Origin: Burkholderiales bacterium
Lineage (GTDB): Bacteria > Pseudomonadota > Gammaproteobacteria > Burkholderiales > Burkholderiaceae
Length of the DNA stretch: 22,910 nt
Direction: 5' to 3'
Assembly: GCA_947372535.1 (NCBI GenBank)
Contig: CANBUA010000041.1
Coordinates: forward strand, 1-22,910
The notes below the pieces were generated by a model. The model was not told the DNA's origin. It saw only the letters and a program-made list of their open reading frames with translations, and ran no database searches. Numbering within the stretch: the first letter of the stretch is position 1; the number at the start of each line of letters is the position of its first letter. Shown piece after piece: positions 1 to 7,916 of this stretch. Both the position numbers and the translations under genes were made by a program.

Positions 1-402
1 CTGCAACTTCGCAGCCAGCATCCCGAACTGTTCAGCCAGGGCAACTACCAGCCGCTCAGTGTCGAAGGCCAGGCCGCGGCGCATGTCGTGAGCTACTTGC
101 GCAGCTTCGAGAACCTGCATGTGATCACCATCGGCAGCCGCTTGCTGCATACCTTGAGTGGCGGCGAAGCAAAAGCGCTCTCGGGTGGCCAATGTTGGGG
201 CGATGCGCGCGTGAGCCTGCCCGCGCAGGCGCCCACCGGCTGGCTGGATGTGCTCACGGGCCGCACCTGGATCGTGATCGATGCCCTGCCCTTGTCGGAG
301 ATCCTGTCGCAGTGGCCGCTGGCTGTGCTGATCGCCCAGGCGCCCGATACTGAGGCCTCGCCCCGGCATTCCGAATCGCCCTTGCACCACGCCGCCCCAT
401 GA
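1..402 (+). CDS. treY: Maltooligosyltrehalose synthase, C-terminal part (5' end outside window)
   Basis: The reading frame is open from base 1 and ends at a TGA at 400-402, giving the last 133 residues of a larger protein. The pattern fits the C-terminal region of TreY (GH13 family): an opening like LQLRSQHPELF, then GNYQPL, a WGDARVSLP segment, DVLTG, and a terminal WPLAVLI strand. TreY is a cytoplasmic enzyme that isomerises the reducing-end alpha-1,4 bond of maltooligosaccharides to a trehalose-type alpha-1,1 bond, and TreZ then releases trehalose. The catalytic barrel lies upstream of the window, so no active-site residue can be checked. The stop codon overlaps the glgA start (ATGA), which indicates an operon with translational coupling. 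The assignment rests on C-terminal pattern only. Confidence 0.75.
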   Translation: MQLRSQHPELFSQGNYQPLSVEGQAAAHVVSYLRSFENLHVITIGSRLLHTLSGGEAKALSGGQCWGDARVSLPAQAPTGWLDVLTGRTWIVIDALPLSEILSQWPLAVLIAQAPDTEASPRHSESPLHHAAP

Positions 403-1904
403 CCCGCGCCGACGCCTCATCATCCCCCTTGAAGATCCTGTTTGTCACGCCTGAATGCGCGCCCTGGGTCAAGACCGGCGGCCTGGGTGAGGTATCGGCC
501 GCCTTGCCCAAATCGCTCACCGCTCTGGGCCACGATGTCAAGGTGCTCATGCCCGCCTACCGCAGCCTGCAAAGCATCGTCGCGCAGGGTCAAGTGTGCG
601 CCACCATCCCCGCCAGCGGCCCTTGGCCCCCAGCCCGATTGATCCAGGCCAGCGCCGCGCTCAACGAGGCCAGCGGCTTCACCCTGCTATTGCTGGACTG
701 CCCCGGGCTCTATGACTTGGCCGGCGGCCCCTATCAGAACGAGCACAGCCAGGACCACGGCGACAACGCCTTTCGCTTCGGCTTCTTCAGCCAGGTGGCC
801 GCATGGTTGGGCAGCGATGCCAGCCCCTGGGCCGATTGGTGTCCCGACATCGTGCACTGCAATGACTGGCCCACCGGCCTGACACCCGCCTATTTGAGCC
901 GCTTGCCCGGCCGGGCCGCCAGTGTCATGACCATCCACAACCTGGCCTTCCAGGGCCTGTTCCCGCTCGCATTGGCAGGCCAATTGGACATGCCGGGTGG
1001 TTGGCTGGACATCGACGGATTCGAATATTGGTCGCAACTGTCATTGATGAAAGGCGGCATCCAGTTCAGCGATGCCATCACCACCGTGAGCCCGACCTAT
1101 GCGCGCGAGATCCAGGAGGAGCCATTGGGCTTTGGCCTGCAAGGTGTGCTGCGCGAACGGTCCGGGCAACTGCGCGGCATCCTCAACGGTGTGGACACCT
1201 CGGTCTGGAGCCCTGCCGTGGACCTCTTCATCCCGCAGGCCTACGATGCCTCGACGGTGGTAGATGGCAAACGCGCCAACAAGCGCGCGCTTCAAGCCCA
1301 CTGTCACCTTGACCGTCAGCCCGATGCCATGCTGTTCGGCATGGTCAGCCGCATGACCGAGCAAAAAGGCGCCGACCTGGTCGTGAAAGCTGCGCCGGAG
1401 ATCATCGCCAGGGGCGGCCAACTGGTGGTGCTGGGCAAAGGAGACCACACACTGGAAGAACCTTTGCAGGCGCTGGCTGCGCAACACCCCGGGCAGGTCC
1501 ACGTCACCATTGGCTTCGATGAAAGCCTGGCGCATTTGATCGAAGCAGGCGCCGATTGCTTCCTGATGCCCTCGCGCTTCGAGCCCTGCGGCCTGAACCA
1601 GCTCTACAGCCTGCGCTACGGCACGCCGCCCATCGTGCACGCCACGGGTGGCCTGGCCGATTCGGTGGTGGATGAATCGCAAGATGCTGATGGCGCGACC
1701 GGCTTCGTGTTCTCGCCCGCCACGGTCGACGCACTGAGCGGTGCGATCCAGCGTGCCTTCGAGCGCTTTGGGCAAACTGCCCATTGGGCAGCCATGGTGC
1801 AGCGGGGCATGGCTCAGGTCGTGGACTGGTCGGCCAGCGCGCGCCAGTATGAGTCCTTGTACCGAGACCTACTGGCCCAGCACCCGGATAGCCGCCTAGC
1901 ATGA
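399..1904 (+). CDS. glgA: Glycogen synthase (ADP-glucose type, GT5)
   Basis: This 501-residue protein has the usual length of bacterial GlgA, which adds glucose from ADP-glucose to the non-reducing end of an alpha-1,4-glucan in the cytoplasm. The N-terminal KTGGLGEV loop (Lys25), the ADP-glucose binding signature, is intact. HCNDWPTGL near residue 153 and HNLAFQG near residue 180 are typical of the GT5 N-terminal domain. The C-terminal Rossmann domain has the motif around residue 393 (PSRFEPCGLNQLYSLRYG) and a TGGLADSV stretch that fit the family. The ATG at 399 overlaps the treY stop by four bases and has no clear Shine-Dalgarno of its own, so translation is probably coupled. Co-transcription with treY fits joint control of glycogen storage and trehalose formation. 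No truncation or frameshift is seen. Confidence 0.97.
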   Translation: MTRADASSSPLKILFVTPECAPWVKTGGLGEVSAALPKSLTALGHDVKVLMPAYRSLQSIVAQGQVCATIPASGPWPPARLIQASAALNEASGFTLLLLDCPGLYDLAGGPYQNEHSQDHGDNAFRFGFFSQVAAWLGSDASPWADWCPDIVHCNDWPTGLTPAYLSRLPGRAASVMTIHNLAFQGLFPLALAGQLDMPGGWLDIDGFEYWSQLSLMKGGIQFSDAITTVSPTYAREIQEEPLGFGLQGVLRERSGQLRGILNGVDTSVWSPAVDLFIPQAYDASTVVDGKRANKRALQAHCHLDRQPDAMLFGMVSRMTEQKGADLVVKAAPEIIARGGQLVVLGKGDHTLEEPLQALAAQHPGQVHVTIGFDESLAHLIEAGADCFLMPSRFEPCGLNQLYSLRYGTPPIVHATGGLADSVVDESQDADGATGFVFSPATVDALSGAIQRAFERFGQTAHWAAMVQRGMAQVVDWSASARQYESLYRDLLAQHPDSRLA

Positions 1905-2027
1905 TCGGTCTTCCTAGACCTTGTCCAGCAGCTCCGGCAGGTCGGCCCATCAAGCCATCGTTTTTCCGGCGATCATCGCCCTCGGGTGGGGACTATTCTC
2001 CACAGACCGGGCACGCCAGCGACCAAC
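1905..2027 (+). promoter_or_regulatory. Spacer between glgA and the hybrid kinase; 13-bp perfect dyad
   Basis: About 120 bases separate glgA from the likely ATG of the next gene. A perfect inverted repeat GGCGATcATCGCC lies at 1968-1980. A run of five T precedes it instead of following it, so it is not an intrinsic terminator for glgA. It could be an operator for the kinase gene or may be chance in GC-rich DNA. No convincing -35/-10 pair was found. Confidence 0.25.
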
Positions 2028-5000
2028 ATGCACCAACCCTTCAGCCAAGACAAGGCCACCGTCAAGGCCTTGCAGATGCTCTTGCTGGCCGTCGTCTATG
2101 GCGTGGCAGCCCGCTGGAGCTTGGAACTGGCGTTGGGCCAAAGCCATGCCTCGCCCATCTGGCCGCCGTCGGGCATCGCCCTGGCCGCGATGTGGCTGTG
2201 GGGACGCCGTGCCGCCCCGGGCATTTTCGCTGGCGCGCTGGCGGCCAACGCCATGGTTTTCGCGCATGTCCCGGCGATGTCCACGCTGACGATGTTCACC
2301 TCCGCCGCACTCATCGCTGTGGGCAATCTCGGGGAAGCAGTGCTTGGATCCCTGCTGTTGAGGCGCTTGGGACCGGGCCCCGTGCTGGGCTCTCCCGCCA
2401 GGGTGTACCTCTTTGCGGCCGTCACGCTGTGCGCATCGCTGTTGAGTGCCTGCCTGGGTGTCACCACCCTGCTCGCGCTCGGCATCATCTCGACGGACCT
2501 CGGCCCCACGGCCGGCCTCACATGGTGGCTGGGGGACGTGACCGGCATGCTGGTGGTCACGCCATTGCTGCTGCTCATACCTCATTTGCGCCATTGGCGG
2601 CCCAAGCCAGGTGCCATCAGCCATGCAGCACCAGCATTGGCCACCTTCCTGATGGCCACCCTGCTGCACCACACGGTGCTGGGAAGCCATCTGGCGCATG
2701 TGTCCAGCTTCGCGCTGATCGCGTGCATCATCCATGCCGCCTATCGACACGGGTCGCTGGGTGCCGCGCTCAGCACCATGGGGGTCGCCGCCCTCACCAT
2801 TAGCCAAACGGTGGCGGGACACGGTCCTTTCGCCAAGGCCATCACCAACGATTCGCTGATCTCATTGGATGGTTTCCTGGCCTTGTGCACCCTGGCAGGC
2901 CTGCTGGTGGCCGCGTCCAACCGGCCCCCGTCACCAGATGGCTCGGCCGCCGACAACGACAGGGACGCTCGCCTACCCGTGTTCATCATGCTCGGGTGCC
3001 TGGGCCTGACGATGCTGGCGTGGCATGTCATCACGACAGACACCGAACGGCGTGCCCGAGAAAGGTTCGAGAACCTCGCCTTCAGCATTCAGACACGCAT
3101 CATCGAACGCATGCAGACGTATGCGCTGGCATTGCGCGGCGGACGCGGCCTGTTCGACGCATCGCCCCAGGTATCGCGTGAGGCATGGCACACCTATGTC
3201 TCCTCGATGTCGATACAGCAGCAGTTTCCGGGCATCCAGGGATTGGGCTTCGCGCTGTACTTGACACCAGCTGAGCTGGCGTCACATGAAAGTGCCATGC
3301 GGGCACAAGGTTTGGAGCACTACCGTGTTCGTCCAGCCGGCCCGCGCCCGGCATACACATCCATCATCTATCTGGAGCCTTTGGACGAACGAAATCGGCG
3401 CGCATTGTCATATGACATGTTCTCAGAACCCACCCGTCGCGAAGCGATGTCACGAGCCCGGGACAGCGGTGACATGGCCATATCCAGCCCGGTCGTCTTG
3501 GTTCAGGACAAAGACAGCCCCTCTCAACCCGGCTTCCTGATGTACCTGCCCGTTTTCAAGCACGGACACGCTCGAGACACGGCGGCCCAGAGACAACGAG
3601 CCCTGATGGGATATGTCTATGCCCCTTTTCGGGTCAGCAGCCTGATGCGCGGCATCGTGCATCCGGATGAGTTGAGCATCATGTCGCTGAACTTGTTCGA
3701 TGGCGCCGCAGCCGACAGGCACGCCCGGATGTATGGCAGTGGCCCTGAAGCCCCGCAGGCCTATCCTCAACAAATGTGGCAGACGCTGCCCATCGACATC
3801 GAAGGCCATCGCTGGACCATGCAGGTGGCCTCAACCCCCGTGTTCGAGCAGACCATCGACACCCAAAAAGCTCAGATCGCGCTCCTTGGTGGCATGTTGC
3901 TCAGCCTGCTGATGTTTTCTTTGGTGCGCGCACTGACTGGACACCGGGCAGATGCCATGGCGCAAGCCAAAGCCATGTGGCGCGAACGTGTCGCTGCGGA
4001 GACGCGCTTTCAGTCGCTGGCAGAAACCGCTGGCGACGGCATCATCGTGGCCACCGAGGACGGCCTCATCGAATTTTGCAACGGCGCGGCAGCGCGCATG
4101 CTGGGATACGAGGCAGGGTCGCTCATCGGCAGCGCCTTGCACACCCTGGTGCAGCCCGACTCGCGTCCGGCCTTCGACCAATGGCTGGCATGGCGGTTTC
4201 AAGCTCAAGCCAGGGAGGCGCCCCGGAAAGACAAGCTCCGCGAGCGCAAAGTCTTACGCAAGGATGGCAGCCTGCTGCCCGTTGAAGTCTCGATCAGCCT
4301 ATGGGAAGCCGGTGGCCAACACCACATCGGGGGCGTGATCCGGGACGTGTCCCAACGAAAGGCCGCCCTGCAAGAGATCGAAAAAAGCCGGGCCGACTTG
4401 CGCAATGTGCTCAACCAAATGCCAGCGATGGTGGGCTCCTGGAGCAAGGACTTGCGCAACCGATTCTGCAATCCGGAGTATGTGGAATGGTTCGGCATCG
4501 ACGTCGCGCAAGTTCACGGCATGCACATCCGGGAGGTACTGGGCGATGCGCTTTTCCAGGCCAACCTGCAGCACATCGACCGAGCCCTGGCTGGCCAGCT
4601 CGTGTCTTTCGAAAGGCAGATCACGCGCCCAGATGGTCGGACCCGTCACACCCAGTCTCACTACATCCCCGACTTCCAGGACGATCAGGTCAATGGCTTC
4701 TTCGTCCTGGTCTTCGACATCACGCCATTGAAGACGGCTCAACAAGCATTGTGGGACAACCTCAAGCTGCATGATGTCATTTTCAACCACGCGAGCGTCG
4801 GCATCGCCTTGGTCCGCCAGGGCCGATTCGAACGCATCAGCCCGGCATTCACCAGCCTGCTGGGCCATCCCATGGGTGACCTGGATGGCCATGAGGCCTC
4901 GATGATCTTCCCTGATGAGGCCGCATGGGCGAACTTCACCGCCCTCGCCGCTCGATCGCTGCCCGAGGGCAAGACCCTCGACCACGAACTGCAGTTGCTG

Positions 5001-6662
5001 CACACGAATGGTCAAACCCTTTGGTGCAGCCTGCTGGCCCGCGCGGTCGATCCTCGCGACGAATCCAGTGGGGTCATCTGGATCGTCCAGGACATTCGTG
5101 ATCGCAAGCGCCGCGAAGCCTTGCTGGAACAGGCCCGGCAAGAAGCCGAAAGTGCGGCTCGTCTCAAGGCCGAGTTCCTGGCCAACATGAGCCACGAAAT
5201 TCGAACCCCCATGAACGGCATCATCGGCATGACCGCCCTCACGCTGGAAAGCGATTTGATGCCCGATCAGCGCGAGAACCTGGTCATCGTCCAGGATTCA
5301 GCGCGCGCCTTGCTTATGCTCATGAACGACATCCTCGATGTTTCCAAGATGGAAGCCGGCAAGCTGGAACTGGAGCGGACCGATTTCAACCTGCGTGAGG
5401 CCCTCATCACCGCCCTGCATCCCCTGGCTGCCATGGCCGCCCGCAAAGGCCTTGAATTCGTGATCGATCTGGCGCCAGACTTGCCAGCGTGCTTGCGGGG
5501 CGATGCCACACGCCTGATGCAGGTCGTGAGCAATCTGTGCAGCAACGCCGTGAAGTTCACGCTGCAAGGCGAGATCGTCTGCAAGATCGATTTCGAATCA
5601 CTCCGAGCCGATGACGGCATGCTGCATGTCGTCGTCGCTGACACGGGCCCCGGCATCTCGCCTCAAGCCCAGGACCGCATCTTCGAATCGTTTGTACAGG
5701 CTGACAGCTCCATCACCCGGCAGCACGGGGGGACGGGCCTGGGCCTGGCCATTTGCGCCCAGATCGCGCACTTGATGGACGGCAGCATCTCGGTGGACAG
5801 CACGCCCGGGTCAGGTGCCAGCTTTCAGTTCAAAGGCCGCTTTCAGACGGTGCCAGGCACAACGGACCCCTTGCAGCAAGCCGATGGTTTGCTGCTACAA
5901 GGCAAGGTGGTTTCCACCTGGTTGACGCATGAGTCGTCCAGGGCCGCTTTGCACCGGCAATTGCAATGGTGGGGCATGAAGCCAGTCGCCATGGCTTCAA
6001 GCCATCCCAAGCCGGAGGATCTGATCGGCGATGCCGTGATCATCGATGCCCCGTTGGCTGCCGCGCAGGCCTGGCTGAGCCCGGCGACTGCCCATGAGGC
6101 GCTGCATCGCAAGACCATTCTTCTCGCGTCCATCGGTGCCATGTACCCTGGCGACGCGACCTGCCATCGCCTTCGCAAGCCCCTGAATGCCACTGACCTT
6201 AGACAAACCTTGCTGGCCATCATCGACGACACGCGCCTGGCACCTGAGTCTGGCCCTGACCTTCCAGTCGTGCCCCTGGAGTCCGCCTCCGGCATGTCCG
6301 TGTTGTTGGCCGACGACCACCCCGCCAACCGTGCGCTGGCCAGGCGCATCCTGGAAAAGCGCGGCCACCAGGTCACGGAGGCGGCCAATGGCGTCATCGC
6401 GGTCAGCCTGGCTAAGGCGCATGCTTTCGACGTGATCCTGATGGACATCCAGATGCCCGAAATGGATGGCCTGAGCGCGACCCGCGAAATCCGCCTGTTC
6501 GAGGCGGCCCTGGGTCGTCACACCCGCATCGTTGCACTGACGGCCAACGCGCAAAAGGGCGAGCGGGAAAAGGTGCTCGCCCAGGGCATGGACGACCACC
6601 TGACCAAGCCCTTCGAGCCCAGGGAGTTGGCCCGGGTGGTCGAGGCCCGGAGCCATGATTGA
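2028..6662 (+). CDS. MASE1-CHASE-PAS(x3) hybrid sensor histidine kinase
   Basis: This is an inner-membrane hybrid kinase of about 1544 residues from the ATG at 2028; a GTG at 1986 in the same frame would add 14 residues, and neither start has a good ribosome site. Domains in order: an eight-helix-type MASE1 sensor (about 15-298, with WPPSGIALAAMW), a membrane helix (316-338), a periplasmic CHASE domain (345-590), a helix (614-636), three PAS domains (660-778, 788-903, 911-1028), HisKA with MSHEIRTP and phospho-accepting His1056, and HATPase_c (about 1158-1274, with DTGPGIS and GGTGLGLAI). A degenerate receiver-like stretch (about 1290-1400) follows, then an intact receiver with DD, Asp1473 and the KPF lysine. 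There is no Hpt domain, so onward transfer needs a separate Hpt protein; one is encoded convergently 30 bases away. The ligand cannot be inferred. Confidence 0.93.
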   Translation: MHQPFSQDKATVKALQMLLLAVVYGVAARWSLELALGQSHASPIWPPSGIALAAMWLWGRRAAPGIFAGALAANAMVFAHVPAMSTLTMFTSAALIAVGNLGEAVLGSLLLRRLGPGPVLGSPARVYLFAAVTLCASLLSACLGVTTLLALGIISTDLGPTAGLTWWLGDVTGMLVVTPLLLLIPHLRHWRPKPGAISHAAPALATFLMATLLHHTVLGSHLAHVSSFALIACIIHAAYRHGSLGAALSTMGVAALTISQTVAGHGPFAKAITNDSLISLDGFLALCTLAGLLVAASNRPPSPDGSAADNDRDARLPVFIMLGCLGLTMLAWHVITTDTERRARERFENLAFSIQTRIIERMQTYALALRGGRGLFDASPQVSREAWHTYVSSMSIQQQFPGIQGLGFALYLTPAELASHESAMRAQGLEHYRVRPAGPRPAYTSIIYLEPLDERNRRALSYDMFSEPTRREAMSRARDSGDMAISSPVVLVQDKDSPSQPGFLMYLPVFKHGHARDTAAQRQRALMGYVYAPFRVSSLMRGIVHPDELSIMSLNLFDGAAADRHARMYGSGPEAPQAYPQQMWQTLPIDIEGHRWTMQVASTPVFEQTIDTQKAQIALLGGMLLSLLMFSLVRALTGHRADAMAQAKAMWRERVAAETRFQSLAETAGDGIIVATEDGLIEFCNGAAARMLGYEAGSLIGSALHTLVQPDSRPAFDQWLAWRFQAQAREAPRKDKLRERKVLRKDGSLLPVEVSISLWEAGGQHHIGGVIRDVSQRKAALQEIEKSRADLRNVLNQMPAMVGSWSKDLRNRFCNPEYVEWFGIDVAQVHGMHIREVLGDALFQANLQHIDRALAGQLVSFERQITRPDGRTRHTQSHYIPDFQDDQVNGFFVLVFDITPLKTAQQALWDNLKLHDVIFNHASVGIALVRQGRFERISPAFTSLLGHPMGDLDGHEASMIFPDEAAWANFTALAARSLPEGKTLDHELQLLHTNGQTLWCSLLARAVDPRDESSGVIWIVQDIRDRKRREALLEQARQEAESAARLKAEFLANMSHEIRTPMNGIIGMTALTLESDLMPDQRENLVIVQDSARALLMLMNDILDVSKMEAGKLELERTDFNLREALITALHPLAAMAARKGLEFVIDLAPDLPACLRGDATRLMQVVSNLCSNAVKFTLQGEIVCKIDFESLRADDGMLHVVVADTGPGISPQAQDRIFESFVQADSSITRQHGGTGLGLAICAQIAHLMDGSISVDSTPGSGASFQFKGRFQTVPGTTDPLQQADGLLLQGKVVSTWLTHESSRAALHRQLQWWGMKPVAMASSHPKPEDLIGDAVIIDAPLAAAQAWLSPATAHEALHRKTILLASIGAMYPGDATCHRLRKPLNATDLRQTLLAIIDDTRLAPESGPDLPVVPLESASGMSVLLADDHPANRALARRILEKRGHQVTEAANGVIAVSLAKAHAFDVILMDIQMPEMDGLSATREIRLFEAALGRHTRIVALTANAQKGEREKVLAQGMDDHLTKPFEPRELARVVEARSHD

Positions 6663-6692
6663 AACTTGGACGTCAAAAGCGCCCAAAAAAGA

Positions 6693-7058
6693 TCAATCGA
6701 TGGAACCAGCGGTGGTCATGGACACCAGGGCTTCCCGCAAAGAGGCCCACCGTGCCAAAACGGACGGACCTTCGCCCTGGGCTGCCAGCTGCTCGATCGC
6801 AGCGGCCAAGTCGCCGGCCAAGGGGTAGCCCAGCGAACGCAGGACTGTCTTCAGGCTATGCCCGAGCCGACCCAAGCCAGCCACATCGGCAGAGCCATGT
6901 GCTTTGTCGCCCGCCTTGATGTCCTGGAAAAATTGAGCCGTGCACAAGGCCTTGTAGTCCTCATACATGGCGCGGTCGCCTTCGAAAAACAAGGCGATGG
7001 CCGATGCTTCATCGGCCGTCAAAGGCAAGGCGGCTGGCATCGACGGGGGCTTGCTCAC
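6693..7058 (-). CDS. Single-domain Hpt phosphotransfer protein
   Basis: This 121-residue cytoplasmic protein has the size of a free Hpt module. It carries HSLKTVLRSLG around His67, matching the Hpt active helix H-x-L-K-[GS]-x4-[IL]-G except for Thr where Gly or Ser is usual. The segment after it (LAGDLAAAIEQLAAQG) fits the next helix of the four-helix bundle. Upstream, YEDYKALCTAQFFQDIKAG resembles the first Hpt helices. The start is a GTG at 7058 that overlaps the TGA of the regulator gene (GTGA), so the two are translationally coupled; an ATG at 7040 is a shorter alternative. The gene ends 30 bases from the stop of the convergent hybrid kinase, which lacks an Hpt. I infer a role as the phosphate shuttle between that kinase's receiver and the adjacent regulator. 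A short A-run on the plus strand (T-run on minus, 6685-6690) follows the stop without a clear hairpin. Confidence 0.8.
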   Translation of the reverse strand: MSKPPSMPAALPLTADEASAIALFFEGDRAMYEDYKALCTAQFFQDIKAGDKAHGSADVAGLGRLGHSLKTVLRSLGYPLAGDLAAAIEQLAAQGEGPSVLARWASLREALVSMTTAGSID

Positions 7059-7723
7059 ACGGTGGCGTCAGCTTGAGCAAGCCGGGACATCGCCTCACCC
7101 AGCAACACTGGCAATTGCGCCACCATCTTGGGCTTGTGCACCACAGACACGCCCTCCAGCGCGAATGCATAGGGCTGACGCTGCGCCTCATCGAGCGAAG
7201 TCACCACGATCAACTGATGCCGACTGAACTGCGGATGTGTTCGCAAGCTGGTGATCAGTGTGGCGCCATCAATGCCCGGAAGCATGATGTCCACGATCAG
7301 GATGTGCGGTTGCCATTGACCGACCATGGCCAAGCCCACGATGCCGTCGTCGGCTATTTTCAATTTCACAGCAGGGAAATGCTGCTTGACCAGCAAGGAC
7401 ACCAGATTCTGAAAATGGGTGGAATCCTCGATCAGCAGCACCCGAGCCGCATCGGGCTGGAACGGCTGCATGGGCCCTCCCCAACTGGCGGCGACCGCCT
7501 GTGCCCGGGGTTTGCCCTTGGCGTTTGGGTGGCGCGCCAGCCACTGTTCAACCGAATCCTGGGTGATGCGGCGGTGCCCCCCGGCTGTCTTCCAGGCGTG
7601 CAACTCGCCCCGGTCAACCATCAATTGCACCGAGCGCACCGCCAGACCGAGCAAGCGCGCGGTTTCTATGGTGGTGTAGTGCCCCGTTTTGGATGCGGCA
7701 ATTGATATTTGATCAGTGGCCAT
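7055..7723 (-). CDS. Response regulator with N-terminal MerR/excisionase-type HTH and C-terminal receiver
   Basis: About 222 residues from the ATG at 7723; in-frame ATG 7750 and GTG 7756 would lengthen it slightly, and none has a strong Shine-Dalgarno. The N-terminal DNA-binding domain reads YTTIETARLLGLAVRSVQ, followed by a wing-like GELHAWKTAGGHRRI, typical of excisionase/MerR-like helix-turn-helix proteins. A linker containing NAKGKPRAQA leads to a C-terminal receiver: VLLIED acidic patch, phospho-accepting Asp145 in VDIMLPGIDG, VVTS switch region, and KP lysine. Most response regulators have the opposite order, with the receiver first. The gene sits between a chemoreceptor and an Hpt gene and overlaps the latter by four bases. 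It probably acts as a DNA-binding output of a phosphorelay; its target sites are unknown. Confidence 0.85.
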   Translation of the reverse strand: MATDQISIAASKTGHYTTIETARLLGLAVRSVQLMVDRGELHAWKTAGGHRRITQDSVEQWLARHPNAKGKPRAQAVAASWGGPMQPFQPDAARVLLIEDSTHFQNLVSLLVKQHFPAVKLKIADDGIVGLAMVGQWQPHILIVDIMLPGIDGATLITSLRTHPQFSRHQLIVVTSLDEAQRQPYAFALEGVSVVHKPKMVAQLPVLLGEAMSRLAQADATV

Positions 7724-7774
7724 GCGTAACTTTGCCGAATTTGCCAGCATTTTCACATGAGAAAAATGATGTTT

Positions 7775-7868
7775 TCAACGCATTTCTCCCACCGCTAGTT
7801 CACAGCTGGACATCAGCACTTGCATGTCGATGAGGGTCAACACAAGGCTCGGTGATGGTTGCATTCAT
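7775..7868 (-). pseudogene. cheW: Probable remnant of cheW (start region joined to last ~22 codons)
   Basis: Between the chemoreceptor and the regulator there is a strong Shine-Dalgarno AGGAG (7875-7879) followed by two staggered ATGs. The ATG at 7864 opens a 29-codon frame ending at TGA 7775 whose end reads LTLIDMQVLMSSCELAVG. This resembles the extreme C-terminus of CheW, where a hydrophobic strand (compare ILVNIEKLL in E. coli CheW) is followed by a short S-[SE]-E-[ML]-A/G-L tail. The ATG at 7868, better spaced from the Shine-Dalgarno, opens a different 22-codon frame ending at 7800. The simplest explanation is a cheW gene that lost nearly all of its body, leaving the start signal and the 3' end out of frame. 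A cheW directly after an mcp gene is a common order. The match is by eye over about 20 residues, so chance cannot be excluded. Confidence 0.5.
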
Positions 7869-7916
7869 GAAAAACTCCTGAATCGCTTAAAGACATGGCG
7901 CTCAAGGCCCCAACCA

